Origin: an uncultured Pseudomonadota bacterium
GTDB taxonomy: Bacteria > Desulfobacterota > Syntrophorhabdia > Syntrophorhabdales > Syntrophorhabdaceae
Assembly (NCBI GenBank): GCA_937862865.1
Contig: CALMFJ010000157.1
Span: 1-43,824 of the forward strand
DNA: 43,824 nucleotides
Direction: 5' to 3'
The notes under the pieces are model-generated. The model ran no database searches, was not told where the DNA came from, and saw only the letters and a list, made by a program, of their open reading frames with translations. Each line of letters opens with the position of its first letter. Positions within the stretch are counted from its first letter, which is position 1. Positions 24,046-32,258 of the stretch are shown one piece after another. A program made the translations under genes and the position numbers.

Positions 24046-25033
24046 ACACGGAAACCTGCCGTATTTTCTCGGTCATTTTGCCGGCAAGAAGATCTGCGTG
24101 GTCGGGGACATCATCGCCGATGTGTACATCTTCGGCAAACCGTACCGCCTGTCTCGGGAGGCCCCCGTCGTTGTCGTCAAGTACGAGGAATCGAAGATCT
24201 ATCCCGGCAGCGCCGGCAACACGATAAACAACCTCGCTGCACTGGGAGCCGAGGTCTACCCCGTGGGCTTCATCGGCAGCGACTCGATCGGAGGCAAGCT
24301 CCTCGATTTTTTCACGTCGGCCAGGAACATCGACACCACCGGGATCATACAGCACGCCGGAGAGACGATAACAAAAACACGCATCCTCGCCGGCGACACC
24401 CACGTATCGAAACAGCAGGTCATCCGCATAGACAGGGACGACCGGCGAAAGAACACGGCAAAAGAAAAAGCCCTCCTCATGGAGAGGCTCTCCGCCATTG
24501 CTGCACGCGTGGACGCCATCATCGTGTCCGACTACGGTCACGGCGCAGTGAATAGCAGGGTCCTCGAGTTCGTAAAAGACGCGGCAAAAAGGACCATCGT
24601 CGTCGGTGACTCGCGGTACAGCCTCCGAAAATACACGGGACTGACGATCATCACGCCCAACGAATCCGAGGCATACACCCTGGCCGGCCTTCCCGACGAC
24701 GAGCCGATAGAGGACGTGGGGAAAAAGGTCCTCTCCGCGATGGACCTCAAGGCACTGCTCGTCACGCGCGGCAACAAAGGTATGACCCTCTTTCTGAGGA
24801 ACGGCAAGGTGCACCATATCCCGATATCCGGAAAGGATGACGTAACGGATGTGACCGGTGCCGGGGACACGGTCTGCGCCGCCGTTGCCCTCTCGCTCGC
24901 CAGCGGCGCCGATTTCCTCGATGCCGCAAAGATAGCGAACTACGCGGCCGGCATCGTCGTCATGAAGCGCGGAACGGCGACGGTCACGGTGGAGGAGCTC
25001 AGGAAGAGCATTATGAACGGGGGAAAAATATAA
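24029..25033 (+). CDS. hldA: D-glycero-beta-D-manno-heptose-7-phosphate kinase
   Basis: 334 aa, PfkB/ribokinase fold. N-terminal VVGDIIADVYIFGKPYRLSREAPVVVV, central GDSRYSLRKYTGLTIITPNESEA, catalytic DVTGAGDTVCAAVALSLASGAD. Corresponds to the N-terminal half of HldE (RfaE1) and makes heptose-1,7-bisphosphate. Starts with TTG at 24029, with GGGAG 6 nt upstream. The partner adenylyltransferase is a separate gene 113 nt downstream; a heptad repeat site lies between them. Confidence 0.92.
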   Translation: MGKRSEHGNLPYFLGHFAGKKICVVGDIIADVYIFGKPYRLSREAPVVVVKYEESKIYPGSAGNTINNLAALGAEVYPVGFIGSDSIGGKLLDFFTSARNIDTTGIIQHAGETITKTRILAGDTHVSKQQVIRIDRDDRRKNTAKEKALLMERLSAIAARVDAIIVSDYGHGAVNSRVLEFVKDAAKRTIVVGDSRYSLRKYTGLTIITPNESEAYTLAGLPDDEPIEDVGKKVLSAMDLKALLVTRGNKGMTLFLRNGKVHHIPISGKDDVTDVTGAGDTVCAAVALSLASGADFLDAAKIANYAAGIVVMKRGTATVTVEELRKSIMNGGKI

Positions 25034-25038
25034 AGGAC

Positions 25039-25128
25039 CGTTCTACGTTCTACGTTCCGCGTTCTACGTTAAGAAAATCCCGTATGATGAAAGTCTTTAA
25101 CGTAGAACGTAGAACGCGGAACGTAGAA
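25039..25128. repeat. Inverted heptad repeat pair between hldA and hldC
   Basis: Left arm 25039-25072, right arm 25097-25128. Both contain one AACGCGG unit among AACGTAG units, but in different places, so the arms pair with a few mismatches. The loop is 24 nt. It splits two genes of one pathway that would otherwise be contiguous. Confidence 0.92.
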
Positions 25129-25145
25129 AGGCATCCGGAGCGAAC

Positions 25146-25628
25146 ATGGGTAAGGTAATCGGCAGTCTCGCGGAACTCAGCACCCTCATCGAGGCGGCGA
25201 AGGCGGCGGGAAAGAGGGTCGTTTTCGGGAACGGGTGTTTTGATATTGTGCATGTGGGGCACGTCCGTTACCTGAAGGGGGCGAAGGAACTTGGCGACGT
25301 CCTCGTCGTTGCGGTCAACGATGATTCGTCGGTGACGGGGCTCGGCAAGCGCAAGGAGGTCGTGACCCCGGCGGATGAACGGGCGGAGATCATATCGGCC
25401 CTCGATTGCGTGGATTACGTTATCCTCTTCGCAGATGCGACCGTCGAGAACCTGCTTCGGACGCTCAAACCGCATATACATGCGAAAGGCACCGATTACA
25501 CGGAAGACAACGTGCCCGAACGGGACATTGTCCTGTCGTACGGAGGCAGGGTGGCAATCGTCGGCGACCCCAAGGACCATTCGACACGCGACATCATCAA
25601 AACCATCAAGAGCCTGCGGGAAAAATGA
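25146..25628 (+). CDS. hldC: D-glycero-beta-D-manno-heptose 1-phosphate adenylyltransferase
   Basis: 160 aa, cytidylyltransferase-like fold with the HxGH nucleotide motif in [27 protein letters not shown] and the [13 protein letters not shown] segment follow. Equivalent to the C-terminal half of HldE (RfaE2), forming ADP-heptose for the two GT9 enzymes upstream. GGAG lies 6 nt before the ATG. The gmhA, gmhB and hldD genes of the pathway are not in the window. Confidence 0.93.
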   Translation: MGKVIGSLAELSTLIEAAKAAGKRVVFGNGCFDIVHVGHVRYLKGAKELGDVLVVAVNDDSSVTGLGKRKEVVTPADERAEIISALDCVDYVILFADATVENLLRTLKPHIHAKGTDYTEDNVPERDIVLSYGGRVAIVGDPKDHSTRDIIKTIKSLREK

Positions 25629-25651
25629 GCGGTCCATCACTGCTTTCTGAT

Positions 25652-25680
25652 TTGATTTCAAGCACTTTTTAGTGTATTGT
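25652..25680 (+). promoter_or_regulatory. Sigma-70-type promoter inside the LPS cluster
   Basis: TTGATT (25652-25657), 17-nt spacer, TATTGT (25675-25680), 22 nt before the WaaE-like gene. It could start a second LPS transcript. Confidence 0.5.
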
Positions 25681-25701
25681 AACACAATCGGACCCGTCAA
25701 A

Positions 25702-26493
25702 ATGGACAAGAAGCAGGCCACGAAGCTGCCTTTATCTATCTATATGATCACATTCAACAACAGCGCTACGGTAGCGAGGGCACTCGAAAGCATTGCCGGG
25801 TGGGCGGACGAGGTCCTTGTTGTCGATTCGCACAGTCCCGACGGGACCGCCGGCATTGCAGCTAAATACGCGGACCATGTGCTGCACCTCGATACAACCA
25901 GTCAGCCGGAAAAATACCAGTTTGCCCAGGACCACTGCAGGAACGCCTGGGTCATGTTCATCGACGCGGATGAATGGCTCACCGAATCTTTCAAGCGCGA
26001 GGCGGAAGAGATTCTCGGGTCGGCATCGGCATGCGACGGTTACATCGTCGATCGCAGGAACATGTACCTTGGCAGGGAGATCAAGTACGGGGGATGGTAC
26101 CCCGATCGGGAGATACGCCTCTACAGGAAGGACCGGGGAGGCTGGCAGGGCGGCATCCATGCAAAGGTCCGCGTAGAGGGGCGTGTCGGCCATATGAAGA
26201 ATTATTACATGCATACCCCGTATGCGGATACGGCACACCAGATCCGCACCATCGACCGGTACTCCGAGGCATACGCCCGCGATCTCTTCGATGCGGGCCG
26301 GCGTTTTCATTTCTTCAACATGGTGCTGCGCCCGGTCTATCGCCTGTTCCGGGACTACATCTTCAAAAGGGGTTTTCTCGACGGCATACCGGGGCTCATC
26401 ATCCTGGCATCGACGATGTACTACGTGTTCATGAAACATGCGCGGCTCTGGGAGCTGGAAAAAGCAAGCGGAGGGAAGAGTGGTGTTCAATAA
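25702..26493 (+). CDS. WaaE/KdtX-like glycosyltransferase family 2
   Basis: 263 aa, GT-A fold. SIYMITFNNSATVARALES (nucleotide site), ADEVLVVDSHSPDG, WVMFIDADEWLTESF (DxD-type metal site), REIRLYRKDRGGWQGGIHAKV. Matches the WaaE/KdtX group, which adds beta-glucose to the inner-core heptose. The ATG at 25702 is preferred; a GTG at 25672 is in frame but lies within the predicted promoter. No good ribosome binding site. Overlaps the next gene by 14 nt. Confidence 0.88.
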   Translation: MDKKQATKLPLSIYMITFNNSATVARALESIAGWADEVLVVDSHSPDGTAGIAAKYADHVLHLDTTSQPEKYQFAQDHCRNAWVMFIDADEWLTESFKREAEEILGSASACDGYIVDRRNMYLGREIKYGGWYPDREIRLYRKDRGGWQGGIHAKVRVEGRVGHMKNYYMHTPYADTAHQIRTIDRYSEAYARDLFDAGRRFHFFNMVLRPVYRLFRDYIFKRGFLDGIPGLIILASTMYYVFMKHARLWELEKASGGKSGVQ

Positions 26494-27460
26494 CAAGGAG
26501 GTCCTCGTCACCGGGGGATTGGGCTTCATCGGGAGCAACCTGTGCATCGAGCTTGTGAGGCAGGGCGCCCGTGTGACCATCATCGACAACATGCTTCCCC
26601 GTCAGGGCGGGAACCTGTTCAATATCCGTGATATCGAGGGAGAGGCTGCTGTCAATATCTCCGATGTCCGCAATCAGCTTTCCATGAACCACCTGGTGCA
26701 AGGGAAAGACTATATCTTCCACCTCGCCGGGCAGGTCAACCACGTCGACAGCATGAAAAACCCCTTGCAGGACCTGGAGATAAACTGCCGGGGCACCCTC
26801 GTCCTCCTCGAGGCGCTGCGCCATCACAACCGGGATGCGAAGGTGATCTTTGCGGGCACGCGCGGCGAATACGGCTCCAGCGTCAGCCTGCCCGTGGACG
26901 AAGACCATCCGACAAATCCCAAGGGTGTCTACGCGGTGACGAACCTCACCGCGGAAAAGCTCGTGCTCGTCTATGACGACGTGTTCAAGGTGAAGGGCGC
27001 GTGCCTGAGGATCACCAACACGTACGGGCCGCGCCACCAGATGCTCCACGACGAGTACGGCGTCTTCAACTGGTTCATCCGCAAGGCCATGGACAACGAT
27101 GAGATACCGGTCATGGGCGACGGGAGGATACTCAGGGATTTTCTCTTTGTCGAAGACCTTGTCAGTTCACTGCTTAAAGTGGCGTCGACTGAAGAGGCAT
27201 ACGGTAAGGTATTCAACGTTGGTACGGGGGTTCCCGTAAGCTTTTTCGACCTTGCCGAAAAGATAGTCGCCATCGCGGGCTCGGGCAGGACAAAATTCAC
27301 CGAATTCACGCAGGAGCGCAAAGAGGTCGAACCGGGCGATTATTATGCAGATATAACGCGCATCAAAAAGGTAACCGGGTGGGGGCCCGTTGTTCCCCTC
27401 GATGAAGGGATAGCGAAAACCATAGAGTTCTACAGGCAATTCCGGAAAGAATACTGGTAA
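26480..27460 (+). CDS. NAD-dependent sugar-nucleotide epimerase/dehydratase with altered active site
   Basis: 326 aa, extended SDR family. Rossmann motif VTGGLGFIGSN, D in the second strand, FHLAGQVNHVDSM, and the active-site tyrosine Y151 in VYAVTNLTAEKL. The usual YxxxK is YxxxN (N155), so the lysine that positions the NAD ribose and lowers the Tyr pKa is missing. RDFLFVEDLVSSLL and FNVGTGVPVSF are normal. By context it should make a UDP-, GDP- or dTDP-sugar for the LPS cluster, but catalysis may differ. Start GTG at 26480 (or 26483), with GGAGGG just upstream. Confidence 0.87.
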   Translation: MVFNNKEVLVTGGLGFIGSNLCIELVRQGARVTIIDNMLPRQGGNLFNIRDIEGEAAVNISDVRNQLSMNHLVQGKDYIFHLAGQVNHVDSMKNPLQDLEINCRGTLVLLEALRHHNRDAKVIFAGTRGEYGSSVSLPVDEDHPTNPKGVYAVTNLTAEKLVLVYDDVFKVKGACLRITNTYGPRHQMLHDEYGVFNWFIRKAMDNDEIPVMGDGRILRDFLFVEDLVSSLLKVASTEEAYGKVFNVGTGVPVSFFDLAEKIVAIAGSGRTKFTEFTQERKEVEPGDYYADITRIKKVTGWGPVVPLDEGIAKTIEFYRQFRKEYW

Positions 27461-27462
27461 AG

Positions 27463-28200
27463 ATGACGAGCCCACATCAACCGAAGGCCCTGGCCCGTGA
27501 GGGCACTCATGAGAAGGTCGCCGCCTATCTTGATAAAAAGCCTCGCGGACGGCTCCTTGATGTTCCCACCGGGGAAGGCGCTCTTGCCGTGATACTTCAC
27601 AATATGGGCTTTGACGTGTCCTGCTGCGATATCGAAACCGAGAGGTTTTCTGCGCGGGGATTGCGTGTTGATCGCGGGGACCTTACCAAAAGATTGCCCT
27701 ACGACGACGGCGTTTTCGATTACGTATGTTTCCTGGAGGCAATAGAGCATATGGAGAATCCCTATTCCGCCGTGAGGGAGTTGTCCCGGGTCATAAAGCC
27801 CGGCGGGACCCTCATCCTGACGACACCGAATTATCTCAACGTGGAAAGGCGGCTTAAATTCCTCGTAACGGGGTTCTTTACAAAACCTGTTTCAGGAAAG
27901 GCATTCCGGGAACGCTTTTCCGGTAAGACGCACGACATGCATTCTTCCCCCATCGGTTACACGCTCATCCGTTTCATCCTGGAACACGCCGGATTCACTA
28001 TTACGGATATGACGTATGATCGAAAGAAGAAAAAACAGGTCTTCCTGAAACCGCTGGTCTGGCTCATACGCCTGTACTGCCGCCTGTGGAGCAGGTCAAA
28101 ACGGGAGGAATACTGGCTTGACCAGACGGCGGGGCCCGTCATTCTCGACGGGGGGAACACACTCATAATATTTGCCCGAAAGGACGGTATATCCAGATGA
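27463..28200 (+). CDS. SAM-dependent methyltransferase (class I, Methyltransf_11/23 type)
   Basis: 245 aa. Motif I RLLDVPTGEGALAVIL, motif II CCDIETERF, motif IV FDYVCFLEAIEHMENPYSAVREL, then KPGGTLILTTPNY. A C-terminal basic amphipathic region (RKKKKQVFLKPLVWLIRLYCRLWSR) suggests membrane association. Likely methylates a sugar or a lipid-linked intermediate in the LPS pathway. It starts 2 nt after the epimerase and overlaps the aminotransferase as ATGA. Confidence 0.85.
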   Translation: MTSPHQPKALAREGTHEKVAAYLDKKPRGRLLDVPTGEGALAVILHNMGFDVSCCDIETERFSARGLRVDRGDLTKRLPYDDGVFDYVCFLEAIEHMENPYSAVRELSRVIKPGGTLILTTPNYLNVERRLKFLVTGFFTKPVSGKAFRERFSGKTHDMHSSPIGYTLIRFILEHAGFTITDMTYDRKKKKQVFLKPLVWLIRLYCRLWSRSKREEYWLDQTAGPVILDGGNTLIIFARKDGISR

Positions 28201-29306
28201 ACGTTAAGATTTTCAATATAGACAGGGACCATGCACAGATCAAGCCCCGGCTGATCACAACATTTGAAAACGTCCTGTCGGGCGGGGAATTCATTCTCGG
28301 GAAGGAAGTGCGCGCCCTCGAGGAGGAGTTTGCCGCATATGTGGGAACAAAATACGCTGTCGGCGTCGCGAGCGGAACGGATGCGATAAAAATAGGCGGC
28401 CTCGCCCTCGGATTGAAAGCCGGGGACAGGTTCGTCACGACACCCAACACGTACATAGCGACGGCAATGGCACTGACAGAGCACGGCTGCGTTCCCCGTT
28501 TCTGCGACATCGAGGACGGGTCGTACAACATGGACCCGGCAGCCCTGGAGGACCTGCTGAAAAAGGAGCCCGGCATCAGGCTCTGTATACCGGTCCATCT
28601 CTACGGGCAGCCATGCCGGCTTGATGAGATCAGGGAGATCTGCGGACGGTACGGCGTCATGCTCATGGAAGACGCCTGCCAGGCGCATGGTTCGCGTTAC
28701 AAGGGCAGGAACGTCGGGACGATGAGCGATGTCGCCGCCTTCAGCTTTTACCCGACGAAAAATCTCGGCTGCTACGGTGACGGCGGGATGATCGTCACGG
28801 ACAACGACGAGGCGTACAAACAGATGCTGATACTCCGCGCCCACGGCCAGACCGACCGCCATGTTCACGACGTGCAGGGTTTCGTATCGAGGCTTGACGA
28901 ACTCCAGGCCGCTCTTGTGCGCGTGAAGCTGCCCCATCTCGACGACTGGAACATCGCACGGAGGCGCAATGCGTCCCTTTACGACGCGGGCCTCGAAGGC
29001 CTGCCCGTGAAGAAACCGGCCGAAGAGCCCTATGCATATCATGTCTACCACCTCTACGTCATAGCCGTTGAGGAGCGCGAGCCGTTACGGGCTTATCTCG
29101 GCGAGAGGGGGATCATAACCCTCGTCCATTACCCGACACCCATACATCTCCAGAAGGTCTACTCTCACCTGGGATACGGGCCCGGTTCTTTCCCCGTCGC
29201 CGAAAGGGCGGCCCGGCGGATCATCTCCCTGCCCATCTATCCGTCGCTTAACGAAGACGAGATAGCATACGTGTGCGAGGCGATAAGCGGGTTTTACCGG
29301 AAATGA
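28197..29306 (+). CDS. DegT/DnrJ/EryC1/StrS-family sugar aminotransferase
   Basis: 369 aa PLP enzyme of fold type I. SGTDAIKIGGLALGL, EDACQAHGSRYKG (cofactor Asp) and the PLP-binding lysine K188 in FYPTKNLGCYGDGGM. These enzymes convert keto-sugar nucleotides to amino-sugar nucleotides such as dTDP-3- or 4-amino sugars. With the SDR at 26480 it suggests the LPS carries an amino sugar. Tight ATGA overlaps on both sides indicate strict co-expression. Confidence 0.92.
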   Translation: MNVKIFNIDRDHAQIKPRLITTFENVLSGGEFILGKEVRALEEEFAAYVGTKYAVGVASGTDAIKIGGLALGLKAGDRFVTTPNTYIATAMALTEHGCVPRFCDIEDGSYNMDPAALEDLLKKEPGIRLCIPVHLYGQPCRLDEIREICGRYGVMLMEDACQAHGSRYKGRNVGTMSDVAAFSFYPTKNLGCYGDGGMIVTDNDEAYKQMLILRAHGQTDRHVHDVQGFVSRLDELQAALVRVKLPHLDDWNIARRRNASLYDAGLEGLPVKKPAEEPYAYHVYHLYVIAVEEREPLRAYLGERGIITLVHYPTPIHLQKVYSHLGYGPGSFPVAERAARRIISLPIYPSLNEDEIAYVCEAISGFYRK

Positions 29307-30436
29307 GGATCCTGCACCTTTTCAGCGACTGGAAATGGACTGGCCCGGCGGACCCCGTGCTGTCGCTCTGCGAGAACCTCCAGAACGAGGGCGCCGATGT
29401 CGTCCTGGCATACCGTAAAACGCCCATCGACTTTCCCGAGAGAACGGTGGGCAAAGAGGCCTCGAAAAGGGGCCTGCGCTGCTACGAAGGTTTGAGGCTT
29501 ACCAGGTACTTCTCTGCCCGCGACTGGGCCCACGACCTTGCATCTTTCGGGCCTTACGCCGAAAAGGAAAGGTTCGACATAGTCCACACGCACCTCTCAC
29601 ATGACTATTTTACCGCGATATCGGCCCTTTCTTTCCGCAGGCTCCGCCCCTTGATCGTCCGGACGGACCACAAGCGCGACGGGCTTCCCTCGAACCTTTT
29701 CATGTCGTGGGCAATGGGGCGGACGGACGGCCTCGTCACGTACAGTGAGAGGCTCGCGAAACTCGACATGAAAAACTTCGATTTCCCTGAAGGGCGGATG
29801 TGCGTCATCCCGCCTGCCGTTAAACCCTATGAAGGCCCGGTCGGCAGCCTGCGGCAGGAGCTCGGGATATCCACCGACGACCGCGTGATCGGGGTCATCG
29901 GCCGGCTAAAACCCGACCGCGGCTACGACGTGGTCCTCAAGGCCTTCAGCATCCTGCGCTCACGGGTCGACAGGGTCAAGCTCGTCATCGTCGGCAGGAG
30001 CTCGCAGATAGAGGCAAGCGTCATGAAGCCGCTTAAAGAGCTCGGCATCGAAAAGGATGTCATCCTCGCCGGCTATCGCTTCGACGATTATTTCCTGATG
30101 ATCCAGACGTTCGATATCTATATCATGATGCGCGCCGGGAGTGACGGGAGCGGCCGGGCGCTCCGCGAGGTCTTGAGCCTCGGGCGGCCGGCCATCGTGT
30201 CCGACAGGGGAATGCTCCCCGATCTCGTCGACGACGGGAGGACGGGTTTCGTAACATCGTGGGACGCATCCGACCTCGCCGCCAAAATGGAGGTCCTCGT
30301 GAACGATGCCGCCACCCGGGAGCGCTTCGGCGAAAATGCGCGCAGGCGGGCCGATGAAGAGTGGAGTTTCCGGCTCCAGGCGAAAGCGATGAAGAACTTC
30401 TACGAAGCGCTCTTACGCATGGGACCGCGCAGATAA
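29303..30436 (+). CDS. Glycosyltransferase family 4
   Basis: 377 aa, GT-B fold. N-terminal RILHLFSDWKWTGPADPVLSL acceptor loop, DIVHTHLSHDYF, VIGVIGRLKPDRGYDVVLKAF (donor domain start), then SDGSGRALREVLSLGRPAIVSDRG carrying the E(x7)E-like nucleotide-sugar site. Retaining transferase; donor not determinable. The ATG at 29303 gives an ATGA overlap with the aminotransferase, which is why the longer frame from 29273 is rejected. Confidence 0.88.
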   Translation: MRILHLFSDWKWTGPADPVLSLCENLQNEGADVVLAYRKTPIDFPERTVGKEASKRGLRCYEGLRLTRYFSARDWAHDLASFGPYAEKERFDIVHTHLSHDYFTAISALSFRRLRPLIVRTDHKRDGLPSNLFMSWAMGRTDGLVTYSERLAKLDMKNFDFPEGRMCVIPPAVKPYEGPVGSLRQELGISTDDRVIGVIGRLKPDRGYDVVLKAFSILRSRVDRVKLVIVGRSSQIEASVMKPLKELGIEKDVILAGYRFDDYFLMIQTFDIYIMMRAGSDGSGRALREVLSLGRPAIVSDRGMLPDLVDDGRTGFVTSWDASDLAAKMEVLVNDAATRERFGENARRRADEEWSFRLQAKAMKNFYEALLRMGPRR

Positions 30437-30479
30437 TCCTCTTTATTTCTTTCCTTGATTATTGTAGAGTGACACAAAA

Positions 30480-31619
30480 ATGAAGATCGGCCTGGCAATC
30501 TACAATTTCGACCCGAAAAAGGGCGGCGCCGAGCGCTACACGTATGACCTCGCCGGAAGGCTCGCGGCAAAAGGGCATGAGGTTGTCGTCTTTTGCGCCC
30601 GCGGCACGGAATTCCCCCCGGTAAAGCTCATACCGTTGAAAACCATCACGTACCCTCACTGGCTGAGGAACCTCACCTTCGCCCTCGCGCACAGGAGCGC
30701 CCTCGAGGGGCACCGCCCGGACGTCATGCTCGGGTACGGCAACGTGCTCTCCCTCGATGTGTATCAAAGCCACGGCGGCGTCCAGAGCATCTGGATGGAA
30801 AGGGAGATCGCGAGCTACGGCCCCGGGGGGAAGAGAGGGCTGAAGCCGCTTCTTTTGAGGTCGAGCATCAACCAGGCGGTCCAGCGGTGGATAGATGGCT
30901 ATGCGGTCCGGAAAAAGCAGTTCAGCCGGATCGTCGCCATCTCCGACATGGTCCGCGACCATATGTCCGAACACTTCGGCATCGAAAAAGACAGATTCGA
31001 TATCGTTTACAACGGGGTGGATACCGTGCGCTTCAGTCCCGCCGCAAGCCCGCCGCCCGGCCCGACCGCGGTCCTTTTCTGCGCCGGCAATTTCCGGCTC
31101 AAAGGCCTGGGCCCGCTGATCCGCGCATTTGCCAGGGTCGTCGACCGGGGAAAGGATGTCCGCCTCATGGTCATGGGCCGGGGAAACCGAGGATTCTACA
31201 CGAAAATGATCGACGAGGCGGGCCTGAGGGACAGGGTAGACTTTGTCGGCGAGACCTCGAGGCCCGAGGATGTGTACCGCAAAGCACACGTTCTGGCCCA
31301 TCCCACGTATTATGACGCGTGCTCCCTGACGACAATGGAGGCGATGGCCTCCGGGCTGCCCGTGATCACGACGCGGTGGAACGGTGCCTGTGCATTTGTC
31401 TCGCCGGAGGAAGGCTTTGTTATCGACGAACCGGACAATATCGACGCCCTCGCATCGGCGATACTGGCGCTCACGGAAACCGACAGGCGGACGGCGATGG
31501 GAAGGGCTGCGCGCAGAAAAATGGAGCAGTTCACGATGGAAAGAAACGCCGACGAGATGGAGGCGGTGCTCTTAAGATCGGCCGCTCATGAAGATACGGG
31601 GGATGCCCATGACGGATGA
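30480..31619 (+). CDS. WaaG-like glycosyltransferase family 4
   Basis: 379 aa. KIGLAIYNFDPKKGGAERYTYDLA (N-terminal Gly-rich acceptor loop), DVYQSHGGVQS, VAISDMVRDHM, VYNGVDTVRFSP, FCAGNFRLKGLGPLIRAF, and YYDACSLTTMEAMASGLPVITT (donor site). Resembles WaaG, which adds glucose to heptose II of the LPS core. No Shine-Dalgarno is visible; a weak TAGAGT -10-like box lies 9 nt before the ATG. It overlaps the next gene by 11 nt. Confidence 0.88.
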   Translation: MKIGLAIYNFDPKKGGAERYTYDLAGRLAAKGHEVVVFCARGTEFPPVKLIPLKTITYPHWLRNLTFALAHRSALEGHRPDVMLGYGNVLSLDVYQSHGGVQSIWMEREIASYGPGGKRGLKPLLLRSSINQAVQRWIDGYAVRKKQFSRIVAISDMVRDHMSEHFGIEKDRFDIVYNGVDTVRFSPAASPPPGPTAVLFCAGNFRLKGLGPLIRAFARVVDRGKDVRLMVMGRGNRGFYTKMIDEAGLRDRVDFVGETSRPEDVYRKAHVLAHPTYYDACSLTTMEAMASGLPVITTRWNGACAFVSPEEGFVIDEPDNIDALASAILALTETDRRTAMGRAARRKMEQFTMERNADEMEAVLLRSAAHEDTGDAHDG

Positions 31620-32256
31620 TGCCCGGTCACCCTATTATTTCAGTCCCCGGCATGACATGATCGAACTCATTCCCGGAAACACGCAGCGGATACTCGAGGT
31701 GGGATGTGCAGGGGGTGCCACGGGCAAAGAGCTTAAGGAACGGGGCGTCAAAGAGACCGTGGGCATCGAGGTTGTCGAGGAGATCGCCCGCGCCGCCGAA
31801 CCTTTTTATGATAAGCTCTACATCGGCGATGTCGAAACGATCGATCTTCCCTATGAACGCGGCCATTTCGACTGCATCCTCTATGGCGACGTGCTCGAGC
31901 ACCTCAAGGACCCGTGGCATCTCCTTGCCCGGCACAACAGGATAGTAAGGCACAACGGCATGGTCATAATAAGCGTGCCGAATATCCGGCATTACCGGAT
32001 CGTCAAGAAGCTCGTTCTGAAAGGTGAGTGGAAATACACGGATGACGGGATCATGGACAGGACGCACCTGCGGTTTTTCACGCTCGGGTCGACCCGGGAC
32101 ATGATAGAGAGCGCAGGATTCGAGATACAGGCGATCATAAAAAAACCATCAGGCGCGGGCTGGCTCAAAGGGCTCAACACGCTGTCCGGCAACCGGCTGA
32201 TCGAGTTCCTGGTCCGGCAGTATATAATCAGTGCCCGGAAGATAAAGGAGGTATAG
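31609..32256 (+). CDS. SAM-dependent methyltransferase
   Basis: 215 aa, class I fold: RILEVGCAGGATGKELKERG (motif I), VGIEVVEEIAR, GDVETIDLPY, FDCILYGDVLEHLKDPWHLL and NGMVIISVPNIRHY. Short C-terminal basic region. Likely O- or N-methylation of a cell-surface sugar. ATG 31609 is chosen because GGGGG sits 6 nt upstream; ATGs at 31588 and 31603 are in frame. It is 2 nt before the following glycosyltransferase. Confidence 0.84.
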   Translation: MTDDARSPYYFSPRHDMIELIPGNTQRILEVGCAGGATGKELKERGVKETVGIEVVEEIARAAEPFYDKLYIGDVETIDLPYERGHFDCILYGDVLEHLKDPWHLLARHNRIVRHNGMVIISVPNIRHYRIVKKLVLKGEWKYTDDGIMDRTHLRFFTLGSTRDMIESAGFEIQAIIKKPSGAGWLKGLNTLSGNRLIEFLVRQYIISARKIKEV

Positions 32257-32258
32257 CA

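Noticed and set aside
25672-25701. GTG start at 25672 for the WaaE-like gene
   Set aside because: It falls within the predicted -35/-10 region and the added residues are not part of the GT2 fold.
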